Part shown: positions 1-4,772 of the stretch, piece after piece | Position numbering within the stretch: the first letter of the stretch is position 1 | Layout of the letters: every line of letters begins with the position of its first letter | Source: Candidatus Fermentibacterota bacterium | Lineage (GTDB): Bacteria; JAFGKV01 | Direction: 5' to 3' | NCBI GenBank assembly: GCA_030620115.1 | Contig: JAUXFG010000198.1 | Coordinates: 1-6,243 of the forward strand | Length of the DNA stretch: 6,243 nt | Notes under the pieces: generated by a model | What the model was told of the DNA's origin: nothing | Seen by the model: the letters and a program-made list of their open reading frames with translations, nothing else | Database searches by the model: none | Position numbers and translations under genes: made by a program

Positions 1-76
1 CTGGTTTCTGGATGCTTGATGCTGGAAGGAGAACGGAACGACTCAGGGTTTCATCCAGTACCCAGCAACCAGTATC
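1..76. repeat. degenerate CTGGATGC-type word repeat in inverted arms
   Basis: Short words of the type CTGGATGCTTGATGCTGG fill bases 7-26. Their complement fills 53-74, where the minus strand reads ATACTGGTTGCTGGGTACTGG. The two arms form an imperfect inverted repeat around a unique centre. Similar words (CTGG plus ATGC, ATAC or TTGC) recur without an exact period. This is repeat-derived spacer. No coding frame with a ribosome binding site is visible. Confidence 0.45.
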
Positions 77-78
77 GT

Positions 79-129
79 TGCGCCTCAATCAATGCGCCAC
101 GGCATCATCACTCGTCGGTTTGAGGCGCA
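79..129 (-). terminator. inverted repeat just past the membrane-protein gene, possible 3' structure
   Basis: TGCGCCTCAA (79-88) and TTGAGGCGCA (120-129) are perfect 10-bp inverted arms with a 31-base loop. The loop holds a smaller GCC-AC-GGC hairpin (96-103). The stem starts seven bases after the stop codon of the minus-strand membrane gene, a position where transcripts usually end. No T tract follows on the minus strand, so it is not a standard intrinsic terminator. It could be a 3' stabilising structure or a repeat remnant. Confidence 0.35.
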
Positions 130-135
130 GCTTCG

Positions 136-450
136 CTAGAGAATCAGCAACTTAGCGCATAGAGCCACGCCTAGCCAACACCCGGAAATGACTGTTGCCA
201 ACCTGGCCGCTTTTGCCCAGCGAACAGGAAGCCATCTTCGTTGCAGAAAAAGGCCAATTGAGATGACGTGAAAAGGGATTGGAAGAGCCAGTCCGAGAGC
301 GAAGGTCGTTCCCATCCATGGGCCGGCCGATTCGGAAACGACCTGGGGAATCAGAGAGCCGGTGATGGCCCCGCAGAGGACCCTGGCAAGCAAGAAAACA
401 CCAGCCATGACAACGGTGTTGGCTAGTGCCCTGGCAATGATCTTGAACAT
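136..450 (-). CDS. small three-helix membrane protein, function unknown
   Basis: This is a hydrophobic protein of 104 residues. Three membrane segments can be seen at about residues 7-29, 47-70 and 82-104. They are separated by short loops, one of them basic (QRRWLPVRWAK, 70-80), which suggests that loop is cytoplasmic. No catalytic motif is visible and I do not recognise the family. The start chosen is the ATG at 450, which has GGAAAG (458-463) seven bases upstream. An in-frame ATG at 474 would add eight residues (MGFPESQH) but has no clear ribosome binding site. The gene follows the lipoprotein gene on the same strand by 40 bases (16 with the longer start), so the two are probably co-transcribed and may act together at the envelope. 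The reading frame is well supported; the function is not. Confidence 0.7.
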   Translation of the reverse strand: MFKIIARALANTVVMAGVFLLARVLCGAITGSLIPQVVSESAGPWMGTTFALGLALPIPFHVISIGLFLQRRWLPVRWAKAARLATVISGCWLGVALCAKLLIL

Positions 451-490
451 GTGCTGGCTTTCCGGAAACCCCATGTCATGCCAGGTATTC

Positions 491-988
491 TCATTCAGTC
501 ATGATTATGAATTGATCTGCTGCTTTCAGCAGGAAGGTCTGTCTCCCCGCATTCATGATTTGCACCACCACGTCAACATAGATATTTGGGCCCCACTTTG
601 GTCCGTTCCGTGCAATCCTCGGGAGCTGATGGGGAGGAGTTGATGACAGCGATTCATTTGAGAATGATGTCTCCCAAACCTCATCTCCGTTGATGACCCA
701 AAGCAGGATGAGACTGATGGTTTCCGGTATGTCCAATGAATCCACATCCGAAACAATGACATGTACTGCCAATGGCTTCCCGTCCGGAGGGGAGACTGGC
801 ATGAAATCTCGCCACAGGAAGCATTCCAACGTATATGAGTGGCCATCAATCTCCACCACTTCGGGAGCAGCGAGTAGTTGTTCAATCGGGATCGATGGTC
901 CAGTCACATCCGAATCGCATCCAGCGCTCTGCATTGCCACAAGAACGATTCCGAGCAGGAACAGCCTCCCTATTCGCCCTCTGAACAT
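491..988 (-). CDS. secreted lipoprotein, WRDFMP-PPDGKPL family, function unknown
   Basis: The protein has 165 residues. It starts with a lipoprotein signal peptide: basic MFRGRIGR, a hydrophobic stretch at residues 9-20, and a lipobox SAGC with the lipidated cysteine at 24. Asp follows at +2, which in E. coli would favour inner-membrane retention but does not in many other phyla. The mature part is mostly beta-prone and has conserved-looking blocks: VEIDGHSYTLE (46-56), LWRDFMPVSPPDGKPL (58-73), ILLWVINGDEVWETSF (94-109) and GPKWGPNIYVDVVV (129-142). From memory, these blocks match a family of small uncharacterised lipoproteins seen in FCB-type and related bacteria. I know no tested function. 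The start at 988 is preferred over an upstream ATG at 1027 because an excellent Shine-Dalgarno, AAGGAGGGG, lies just before it and the signal peptide then begins properly. It is probably the first gene of a two-gene transcript. Confidence 0.85.
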   Translation of the reverse strand: MFRGRIGRLFLLGIVLVAMQSAGCDSDVTGPSIPIEQLLAAPEVVEIDGHSYTLECFLWRDFMPVSPPDGKPLAVHVIVSDVDSLDIPETISLILLWVINGDEVWETSFSNESLSSTPPHQLPRIARNGPKWGPNIYVDVVVQIMNAGRQTFLLKAADQFIIMTE

Positions 989-991
989 ATT

Positions 992-1000
992 CCCCTCCTT
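992..1000 (-). promoter_or_regulatory. strong Shine-Dalgarno of the lipoprotein gene
   Basis: The minus strand reads AAGGAGGGG, with its GGAGG core five bases before the ATG at 988. This decides the start against the ATG at 1027. Confidence 0.85.
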
Positions 1001-1076
1001 CCTACATCGTGCAGCCAGCATAAGCATAGTCTATTGCCCTCTGCTTGCGCCACGAGCCGATTGTTGCAGGAAGTTG

Positions 1077-1090
1077 TCACATCAATGTGA
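1077..1090. promoter_or_regulatory. perfect dyad TCACAT-CA-ATGTGA, possible operator
   Basis: TCACAT (1077-1082) and ATGTGA (1085-1090) are perfect inverted halves with a two-base spacer. The site lies about 90 bases upstream of the lipoprotein start, where a regulator could bind. The half-site resembles those of CRP/FNR-type regulators but the order is inverted relative to TGTGA-N6-TCACA. No promoter could be placed with confidence, so this is only a candidate. Confidence 0.25.
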
Positions 1091-1210
1091 TCAGCCATCT
1101 CCGCCCCACCAAGCACTTTCTGCACCAACATCCCACAAGTTCCCAATCACCAATGATCAATTCCCCTCCCCCATTCCGGCTCATCAGCTCAACAGCTTCC
1201 TCCCTCCCCC

Positions 1211-1247
1211 CCAGATTCTTCAGTCGCTTCGCTCCCTCAGAATGACA
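1211..1247 (-). repeat. solo copy of the TGTCATTCTGAG palindromic repeat
   Basis: On the minus strand this 37-base unit begins TGTCATTCTGAG, has the core GGAGCGAAGCGACT and ends GAAGAATCTGG. It is nearly identical to the left arm of the composite element at 1335-1439, differing at two positions, but no forward partner follows it. Confidence 0.75.
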
Positions 1248-1334
1248 CAGACACTCACGCTCGATTTCCCAATTGTCAATGGCCAATGGCTAATCGTCAA
1301 TTCTCCTCCCTTCACTCCTTTAGATTGCCAGATT

Positions 1335-1439
1335 CCAGATTCTTCAGTCGCTTCACTCCCTCAGAAGGACACACATTCTCACACCCTTCTGCGCATAACC
1401 CCTGTCATTCTGAGCGACTCACGGGAGCGAAGAATCTCG
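1335..1439. repeat. composite inverted element, copy 1 (two 37-base arms, 31-base spacer)
   Basis: A reverse arm (1335-1371) and a forward arm (1403-1439) share TGTCATTCTGAG at the inner end and GAAGAATCT at the outer end. The inner end of the reverse arm has one change, giving TCCTTCTGAG. The spacer is 31 bases. The arms can pair to form a long hairpin apart from the 14-base cores. Repeats with CATTCTGAGCGA and CGAAGAATCT ends are known from many bacterial genomes as non-coding interspersed elements. No transposase is present, so this would be a passive, MITE- or REP-like element. Confidence 0.75.
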
Positions 1440-1491
1440 CTTTATTCCAGAATCCCCTCTCATATTCCCGTCTCTTCCTCCTTGGTCTGTC

Positions 1492-1587
1492 ATCTGAACG
1501 CTCCACGCTGAACGCTGTCTCCTTCTCCCCCTCCCCCTCTTCTCATTCGATGTTGGATGTTGAATGTTCGATGTTCGGCGTTCAATC
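1492..1587. repeat. GAACGCTG and GATGTTC word clusters
   Basis: GAACGCT and CGCTGAACGCTG occur at about 1494-1515. GATGTT-type words follow at 1549-1587: GATGTTGGATGTTGAATGTT, then CGATGTTCGGCGTTCAAT. The second cluster is partly the complement of the first (GTTCA against TGAAC), so the region can fold loosely. The period is irregular, about 7-8 bases. Confidence 0.55.
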
Positions 1588-1621
1588 CCTTAATCCGCAT
1601 TCCCACATCCCCTCATGCCAC

Positions 1622-1726
1622 CCAGATTCTTCGGTCACCCTGCTCCCTCAGAATGACACGCATCCACACATCCAAACATCAAGCACCCCTGTCATTCTGA
1701 GCGACCCACGGGAGCGAAGAATGTCG
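1622..1726. repeat. composite inverted element, copy 2 (same geometry as copy 1)
   Basis: The reverse arm is 1622-1658 and the forward arm 1690-1726, again with a 31-base spacer, so the total length of 105 bases equals that of copy 1. The forward arms of the two copies differ at only two of 37 bases. The spacers match at roughly half of their positions, and both end in CACCCC or AACCCC. The copies lie 287 bases apart. This is a second insertion or an old duplication of the same composite element. Confidence 0.75.
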
Positions 1727-1773
1727 ATCCCTTCGATGGAGTTCGTCTTCCCTTGATCCGCCATCCTCCTCCT

Positions 1774-1812
1774 CAGATTACAGATTCCAGATTGCTAGAT
1801 TATAGATTCTTC
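1774..1812. repeat. CAGATT / AGATTCC word repeat
   Basis: CAGATTACAGATTCCAGATT is followed by GCTAGATTATAGATTCTT, giving five AGATT words at irregular 7-8 base spacing. The same words occur at 1321-1341, where they run directly into the left arm of composite element 1. Confidence 0.6.
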
Positions 1813-1816
1813 CCCC

Positions 1817-1848
1817 CATTCACCCATTCACCCATTCACCCATTCACC
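1817..1848. repeat. perfect 8-bp tandem repeat (CATTCACC)x4
   Basis: Four exact copies of CATTCACC are followed by a decayed fifth (CAATCCCA). An 8-base unit is not a multiple of three, which argues against coding use. Copy number is likely to vary between strains. Confidence 0.9.
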
Positions 1849-1868
1849 CAATCCCAAAATCCCCAAAT

Positions 1869-1896
1869 CTCTAGTAAATCCATAGATTTAGTGGAG
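1869..1896. repeat. AT-rich hairpin between the repeat region and the methyltransferase operon
   Basis: A 12-base stem (1869-1880 with 1885-1896) surrounds the loop CATA. The inner part TAAATC-CATA-GATTTA is perfect, and the outer part has one mismatch and one G-T pair. It lies about 95 bases beyond the operon's last stop codon on the minus strand. No T tract follows on either strand, so a terminator role is only possible. Confidence 0.4.
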
Positions 1897-1959
1897 TATT
1901 ATCGCACCGGCAATTTTGGTCCACAAATGGTTCTCATGCGGTGGTTCGCAACACCTAGT

Positions 1960-1982
1960 CCTTTCTGATGTCGCTTGAAAGG
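1960..1982 (-). terminator. weak hairpin directly after the methyltransferase operon
   Basis: CCTTTC (1960-1965) pairs perfectly with GAAAGG (1977-1982) across an 11-base loop, eight bases after the TAG at 1991-1993. The stem is short and no T tract follows, so termination here is uncertain. Confidence 0.25.
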
Positions 1983-1990
1983 CGCCTACT

Positions 1991-2662
1991 CTATGCGATG
2001 ATCTCGCAGAATATGCTTGAATCGGCGACCACTTCGATGGATGCACTCGCGCCTAGGCCCGTTGCCAGGGCCAAGAACTCATCGGGGTGAACGATGGTGG
2101 CGGTGAAACCGTCCCTACAGACGATGACGCCATTGCCAGTGGCGGCTTCGTCTATCTCTCCGACCAAGCCATGGGCCGCCTGGATGCGAAACCAACTCAA
2201 GCGATGCTCCCAGAACTGCTCAGCATAGCTTGAGAACAGGACCTTCCCACCACTTCCCACAGCGCCAACAGCGCTGCGGAGGAGTGTGCGCTTGTCTACA
2301 TGGAACGCGGATATTCCATTCTGGATGCAGAACACAAGGTCAAACGCGTTTGGATGAAATGCAAGACTGATCGCGTTCATCTGGATGAAAGCAGTGTTCT
2401 TGAGCCCTCCCAGGTATTCCTGAGCATAACAAAGGCTGTCCAACGATGTGTCGACCCCCACCAACAGACTCGCAGTTGCCGCGAGTTCCTTGACCACCCT
2501 GCCGTAGCCACAGCCGAGCTCAAGGACTCGATCGCCCGGCCTGATCCTCTTCCGCACGTACTCAGTCTCAGCGGAGAGGTAACGCTGCACCGACTCTGGA
2601 GCCAGGTCATAGCAGTGCTTCAACCGTTGGGCTGAAAGGCTTTCAGAGTAATATGAATCCAT
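1991..2662 (-). CDS. class I SAM-dependent methyltransferase (second of the operon)
   Basis: The protein has 223 residues, the full length for a compact Rossmann methyltransferase. Motif I is VLELGCGYG (46-54), the SAM glycine loop. The acidic residue that binds the SAM ribose is D71 in VGVDTS, and the motif IV region is NAFDLVFCIQNGISAFH (105-121). FSSYAEQFWEHRLSWF (143-158), GEIDEAATGNGVIVCRDGF (168-186) and SSIFCEI match, from memory, a widespread uncharacterised family that begins YYSE.LSA.RL..CY. The ATG at 2662 overlaps the stop of the preceding gene (TGATG), so translation is probably coupled, and GGAGA lies ten bases upstream. The substrate is unknown. The neighbouring AadA-like gene hints at a small molecule rather than DNA or rRNA, but that is inference. 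Confidence 0.9.
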   Translation of the reverse strand: MDSYYSESLSAQRLKHCYDLAPESVQRYLSAETEYVRKRIRPGDRVLELGCGYGRVVKELAATASLLVGVDTSLDSLCYAQEYLGGLKNTAFIQMNAISLAFHPNAFDLVFCIQNGISAFHVDKRTLLRSAVGAVGSGGKVLFSSYAEQFWEHRLSWFRIQAAHGLVGEIDEAATGNGVIVCRDGFTATIVHPDEFLALATGLGASASIEVVADSSIFCEIIA

Positions 2663-3207
2663 CAGTCAATGTATCTCCGAATGTCTTGTGCAGCAGCGTC
2701 GGCCATCTCACGATAGTAGCGGAGGAGTGTTTCAAGCCAGGTGGCGGTGTCGGCACTTCTTCCACGGCGGAGATTCAATGCCAGATGGAATGCGTCGGCA
2801 TAGGGAGAGGAATGACTGAGCTCATATTCCAGTGCAGCCGTCTTTGAGAGCATTTGACCATCACGCCAGAAGACGATACATCGCGCAAGCCAATGGAGCA
2901 TGCTGGCGAGCCAAATGGCGGACTGAGTTCGCCATTTCCCCAGCGTCTCGATATCTCCTTTTGTTTGCCGTATGAGGTCTTCTTTGCAGGGATGCGAGAA
3001 TTCGACTGGTGCGCCGAAGTATAGATGATCGTGGTTGGCCAGCATATATCGATCAAAGGGCGTGATGGGATTGGAGACGTCCCATTTGCGCGTTGTTCCA
3101 CCGGCAACATAGCAGGCAGCCTGGATTTCCTGGCTACGGGCAATGGCAGCCTGGAATGTAGGGCGCCTCAACCACCTGTCCAGACTCCCAACCGCCTTCT
3201 GCGCCAA
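2662..3207 (-). CDS. C-terminal helical part of the broken AadA-like nucleotidyltransferase
   Basis: This open frame encodes up to 181 residues. Its first possible start is a TTG at 3207 without a ribosome binding site and directly after a TGA, so independent translation is unlikely. About the first 19 codons are the wrong frame over the N-terminal part. The real sequence begins near AAIARSQEIQAACYV. The rest (NPITPFDRYML, LYFGAPVEF, LARCIVFWRDGQMLSKTAALEY) is the helical C-terminal domain of the nucleotidyltransferase. It ends in TGATG, shared with the next gene. A HEPN toxin was considered, but no RX4-6H motif is visible. Confidence 0.65.
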   Translation of the reverse strand: MAQKAVGSLDRWLRRPTFQAAIARSQEIQAACYVAGGTTRKWDVSNPITPFDRYMLANHDHLYFGAPVEFSHPCKEDLIRQTKGDIETLGKWRTQSAIWLASMLHWLARCIVFWRDGQMLSKTAALEYELSHSSPYADAFHLALNLRRGRSADTATWLETLLRYYREMADAAAQDIRRYID

Positions 3208-3439
3208 TCACGAAGCGTTCCATCATCTGATCATGGATCAAACCGATAGTCTGCCCCTCCGCTTGTGTGATGGGAAGATGTAGAATCACACACGCGTCCA
3301 CATCGCTCCATCCGGGCTGGAAGTCCCCCAAGGTCACGCTGCCGAAGAGGAGCACGGATTGCAGATTCTCGCCCAAAGCATCTTGTACTTCCGCAAGCCA
3401 CCACTCAAGTAAGCGCTCAACCGCGAAAGGTATTTCCAT
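3134..3439 (-). CDS. N-terminal catalytic part of the broken AadA-like nucleotidyltransferase
   Basis: This frame encodes 101 residues from the ATG at 3439. A GTG at 3502 would overlap the upstream methyltransferase stop (GTGA) and add 21 residues, but it has no spaced ribosome binding site. The ATG at 3439 has AGAGG at the right distance and gives the N-terminus usual for the family (helix LLEWWLAEVQDALG, then the GS and DVD motifs). The last residues GCHCP before the TAG are probably out of frame. As it stands, the product keeps the catalytic motifs but lacks the helical domain that completes the substrate pocket in AadA. Confidence 0.7.
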   Translation of the reverse strand: MEIPFAVERLLEWWLAEVQDALGENLQSVLLFGSVTLGDFQPGWSDVDACVILHLPITQAEGQTIGLIHDQMMERFVIGAEGGWESGQVVEAPYIPGCHCP

Positions 3440-3444
3440 CTTTG

Positions 3445-3449
3445 CCTCT
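3445..3449 (-). promoter_or_regulatory. ribosome binding site AGAGG of the nucleotidyltransferase gene
   Basis: AGAGG on the minus strand lies five bases before the ATG at 3439 and favours that start over the GTG at 3502. Confidence 0.55.
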
Positions 3450-3498
3450 GCCCTCTTATCGCACCCAACGGCTGAAATCAGCAACGCGTTGTTCGCGA

Positions 3499-4158
3499 TC
3501 ACCTCTTGGTGTGGTAGATCACATTCCAGCTTTTCTCTTCAGTGCGTTCGATATACTCGACATTGTCTGCGACATCCTCAAGAATCTCGATAATTTCTTC
3601 CTTGGTGGGGAAGTTCTTGACGATTTCGAATATGCGGCCATCTGAGAGAGTGCGTTGCTCAAGGGTATTTCCATCATCATCCTCTCTTCTGATCTCGCAT
3701 TCGTATGGAAGTTGGTCGACGAATAGCACCGGCGAGCCAGGGACAAGCTTGCGGTGAAGAGTTGAGAGGAAGACAGGAAGCCGGCGCTTCGGAACATGGG
3801 ACCACCACCAAATGGCGAAGGCCGCGGTGAAGCCTCCGGGGATGCCATCGAGGGAGTAGGCGTCGGCAATCTGAAACGTGACGTTTATCAGGTGTGCGCA
3901 TCTGTTTTGCGCCACGGAGACAACCGAAGGGTTGATGTCAATGGCAAGAACAGAGGCAGCAACCTCGCCGATCACCTCGGTCCAGTATCCTGTCCCGCAC
4001 GCGATTTCAAGCACGTCGTGCCCCCTGAACAGCGCCCTGTATCTGGCCTTGATGGGAACCCGAAGTTTTTCCGATTCGGGATCGGTGTATCCAGCGCTAA
4101 CATCGTATTCCAGTGCCCGTTCCGCGTAGTATCGAGATACGTCGTCAGCCAAAGACAT
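3499..4158 (-). CDS. class I SAM-dependent methyltransferase (first of the operon)
   Basis: The protein has 219 residues and a complete Rossmann core. Motif I is [11 protein letters not shown] (49-59), the acidic ribose-binding residue is D74 in LAIDIN, D99 in the ADAYSL block probably contacts the adenine, and [14 protein letters not shown] (114-127) covers the motif IV-V region. The N-terminus [10 protein letters not shown] and the late block [16 protein letters not shown] (174-189) match, from memory, a common uncharacterised family with the [10 protein letters not shown] and WWSHVP signatures. The ATG at 4158 is chosen because GGGGAAG lies five bases upstream; a TTG at 4182 would add eight residues without a ribosome binding site. 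It is the first gene of the minus-strand operon, 59 bases before the nucleotidyltransferase start. The sequence gives no substrate. It is only distantly like the other methyltransferase here, so the pair is not a recent duplication. Confidence 0.9.
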   Translation of the reverse strand: MSLADDVSRYYAERALEYDVSAGYTDPESEKLRVPIKARYRALFRGHDVLEIACGTGYWTEVIGEVAASVLAIDINPSVVSVAQNRCAHLINVTFQIADAYSLDGIPGGFTAAFAIWWWSHVPKRRLPVFLSTLHRKLVPGSPVLFVDQLPYECEIRREDDDGNTLEQRTLSDGRIFEIVKNFPTKEEIIEILEDVADNVEYIERTEEKSWNVIYHTKR

Positions 4159-4163
4159 GATTG

Positions 4164-4170
4164 CTTCCCC
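4164..4170 (-). promoter_or_regulatory. ribosome binding site GGGGAAG of the first methyltransferase
   Basis: GGGGAAG on the minus strand is five bases before the ATG at 4158 and decides against the upstream TTG at 4182. Confidence 0.55.
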
Positions 4171-4203
4171 GTGACCTCTCAAAAAACCTGTGCAATATTG
4201 GAG

Positions 4204-4236
4204 AAATCCCCCTCAATCCCCCTTTAGTAAAGGGGA
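4204..4236. repeat. AATCCCCCT palindromic repeat with CCCCTTT-AGT-AAAGGGG hairpin
   Basis: The words AAATCCCCCT and CAATCCCCC lead into a perfect 7-bp hairpin: CCCCTTT (4219-4225), loop AGT, AAAGGGG (4229-4235). Elements of the form ATCCCCCTTT...AAAGGGG are known as interspersed repeats in several bacterial groups. This copy lies 46-78 bases upstream of the first methyltransferase start, so it is probably in its promoter or 5' leader and could affect expression. That effect is inferred. Confidence 0.65.
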
Positions 4237-4375
4237 GAAGGTCGGATACACGGACCTATTGAGTGGTTACCCTTTGCCTTCCTAGACGATATTAACACCA
4301 GAATTAAGTGGAAAGCAAGCAGGAATCCAGATCGAGCCCTCTGTTCGGACCCTTGGATTAGCCCGCATTTCTCAC

Positions 4376-4395
4376 CGGCTTTCGTAGCGAAACCG
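4376..4395. repeat. hairpin CGG-C-TTTCG-TAG-CGAAA-CCG
   Basis: TTTCG (4380-4384) and CGAAA (4388-4392) pair around TAG. CGG and CCG extend the stem, with C4379 bulged. This is probably part of a repeat-derived stretch that continues to 4480. Open frames here give translations with CRGTACRA-type sequence, which arise from the neighbouring palindrome. Confidence 0.4.
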
Positions 4396-4454
4396 CCGAG
4401 ATGGTTCTGGATGCAAGGCTTGCGACCGAGGCTCCCGCAGGCGTATCCACTTCG

Positions 4455-4480
4455 GTAGGCACGGCATGCCGTGCCCCTAC
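4455..4480. repeat. palindromic repeat GGCACGGCATGCCGTGCC with GTA/TAC ends
   Basis: GGCACGGCATGCCGTGCC (4458-4475) is a perfect 18-bp palindrome. GTA (4455-4457) and TAC (4478-4480) extend it after two unpaired C residues. The form GTAGGGGCACGGCATGCC is a familiar interspersed repeat in many bacterial phyla. It lies about 300 bases from each of the two divergent genes. Confidence 0.75.
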
Positions 4481-4554
4481 ATGGGGGTTTGGTCAGACGG
4501 GAAGTGAACGAATTGTCCGCTGCATGGATTCTATTAGTGAAATCCGTTCGCAAC

Positions 4555-4720
4555 CGTTCACGGGTTGAAAGGTTCAAAAGTTCAAGGTTCTTCAGAAATC
4601 TGAACGTGATCTTGAATCCGGCTTCTAACGGGAAACTCAGAACCCGTAAACGCCTACACATTGCCCAAGCTGACTTCAGGCAACCCTGAACGGTGAACTC
4701 TGAACCTATGAACGCCTACA
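4555..4720. repeat. GTTCA / TGAAC word repeats and a split AACGCCTACA direct repeat
   Basis: Words of the type GGTTGAAAGGTTCAAAAG and GTTCAAGGTTC (4563-4591) are followed by TGAAC words at 4600-4712. AACGCCTACA occurs exactly at 4649-4658 and at 4711-4720, 62 bases apart, each after a related stretch (CTCAGAACCCGTA and CTCTGAACCTATG). TTCAGG-CAAC-CCTGAA (4675-4690) is a perfect 6-bp hairpin between the two direct copies. No gene is seen. Confidence 0.5.
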
Positions 4721-4739
4721 TCCGTTCCCATTCGCCACG

Positions 4740-4753
4740 CCGCGTCAGCGCGG
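4740..4753 (+). promoter_or_regulatory. hairpin CCGCG-TCAG-CGCGG just before the ribosome binding site
   Basis: A perfect 5-bp GC stem with a four-base loop ends five bases before the GAGGAGG of the TPR gene. In the mRNA leader it could influence ribosome access. No alternative structure that sequesters the site was found. Confidence 0.3.
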
Positions 4754-4757
4754 TATC

Positions 4758-4766
4758 GAGGAGGTG
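4758..4766 (+). promoter_or_regulatory. strong Shine-Dalgarno GAGGAGGTG of the TPR gene
   Basis: GAGGAGGTG is followed by six bases and then the ATG at 4773. An in-frame GTG at 4764 lies inside this site and is therefore rejected as start. Confidence 0.85.
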
Positions 4767-4772
4767 CTTCCA

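Larger units (their letters stand above)
1100..1866. repeat. gene-free mosaic of degenerate word repeats, pyrimidine-rich on the plus strand
   Basis: About 770 bases contain no supportable gene. The plus strand is mostly C and T. The stretch is built from short words repeated inexactly: CAATTGTCAATGGCCAATGG (1270-1289), AACGCTCCACGCTGAACGCT (1495-1514), a GATGTT/GATGTTC series (1549-1587), CAGATT/AGATTCC series (1321-1341 and 1774-1810) and CATTCACC in tandem (1817-1848). These alternate with five copies of the TGTCATTCTGAG element listed separately. Open frames here have Pro/Ser/His-rich translations without ribosome binding sites and are rejected. Confidence 0.75.
2662..3439 (-). pseudogene. 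AadA-like nucleotidyltransferase interrupted by a frameshift
   Basis: Two minus-strand frames together make one protein of about 258 residues, the usual length of aminoglycoside (3'')/(9) adenylyltransferases. The first frame carries the nucleotidyltransferase signature LLFGSVTLGDFQPGWSDVD (residues 31-48), with GS at 33-34 and the metal-binding aspartates D46 and D48, and runs to EAPYIP (91-96). The second frame supplies the alpha-helical C-terminal domain: a YGP-like stretch LYFGAPVEF, then HWLARCIVFWRDGQMLSKTAALEYEL, which corresponds to the 'LsRi.y...tGki..K..Aa.wa' block of AadA. The frames differ by one base. The shift must lie between 3207 (a TGA just upstream closes the second frame) and 3137 (a TAG at 3136-3134 closes the first), most likely just after PYIP near 3151. 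The start at 3439 has AGAGG five bases upstream. The cause may be a real mutation, an assembly error or recoding. The fold is clear; the substrate is not. Confidence 0.8.

Noticed and set aside
690-1511. A 273-codon plus-strand open frame
   Set aside because: It lies antisense to the lipoprotein and then runs through the repeat mosaic. Its translation is low-complexity (Ser, Pro, His) and it has no ribosome binding site.
1817-1848. CRISPR array or iteron origin
   Set aside because: The units are 8 bases in direct tandem with no spacers, no cas genes and no replication initiator gene nearby.
1286-1968. Plus-strand open frames in the repeat region
   Set aside because: They are made of repeat words and tandem CATTCACC, with Pro/His/Ser-rich translations and no coding signature.
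2662-3439. HEPN/MNT toxin-antitoxin pair
   Set aside because: The helical part lacks an RX4-6H motif and matches the AadA C-terminal block. The two frames add up to a normal AadA length, and the second frame has no credible start.
3440-3498. Integron attC site between the operon genes
   Set aside because: No attC-like inverted core sites are visible, and the neighbouring genes touch or nearly touch.
4285-4320. Minus-strand promoter TTGCTT-N18-TAATAT upstream of the methyltransferase operon
   Set aside because: Both boxes match the consensus poorly and the organism's promoter rules are unknown, so it is too weak to annotate.
4224-4661. A 145-codon minus-strand open frame in the divergent spacer
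   Set aside because: It crosses three palindromic repeats. The CRGTACRA-type translation is a well-known artefact of the GGCACGGCATGCC repeat.
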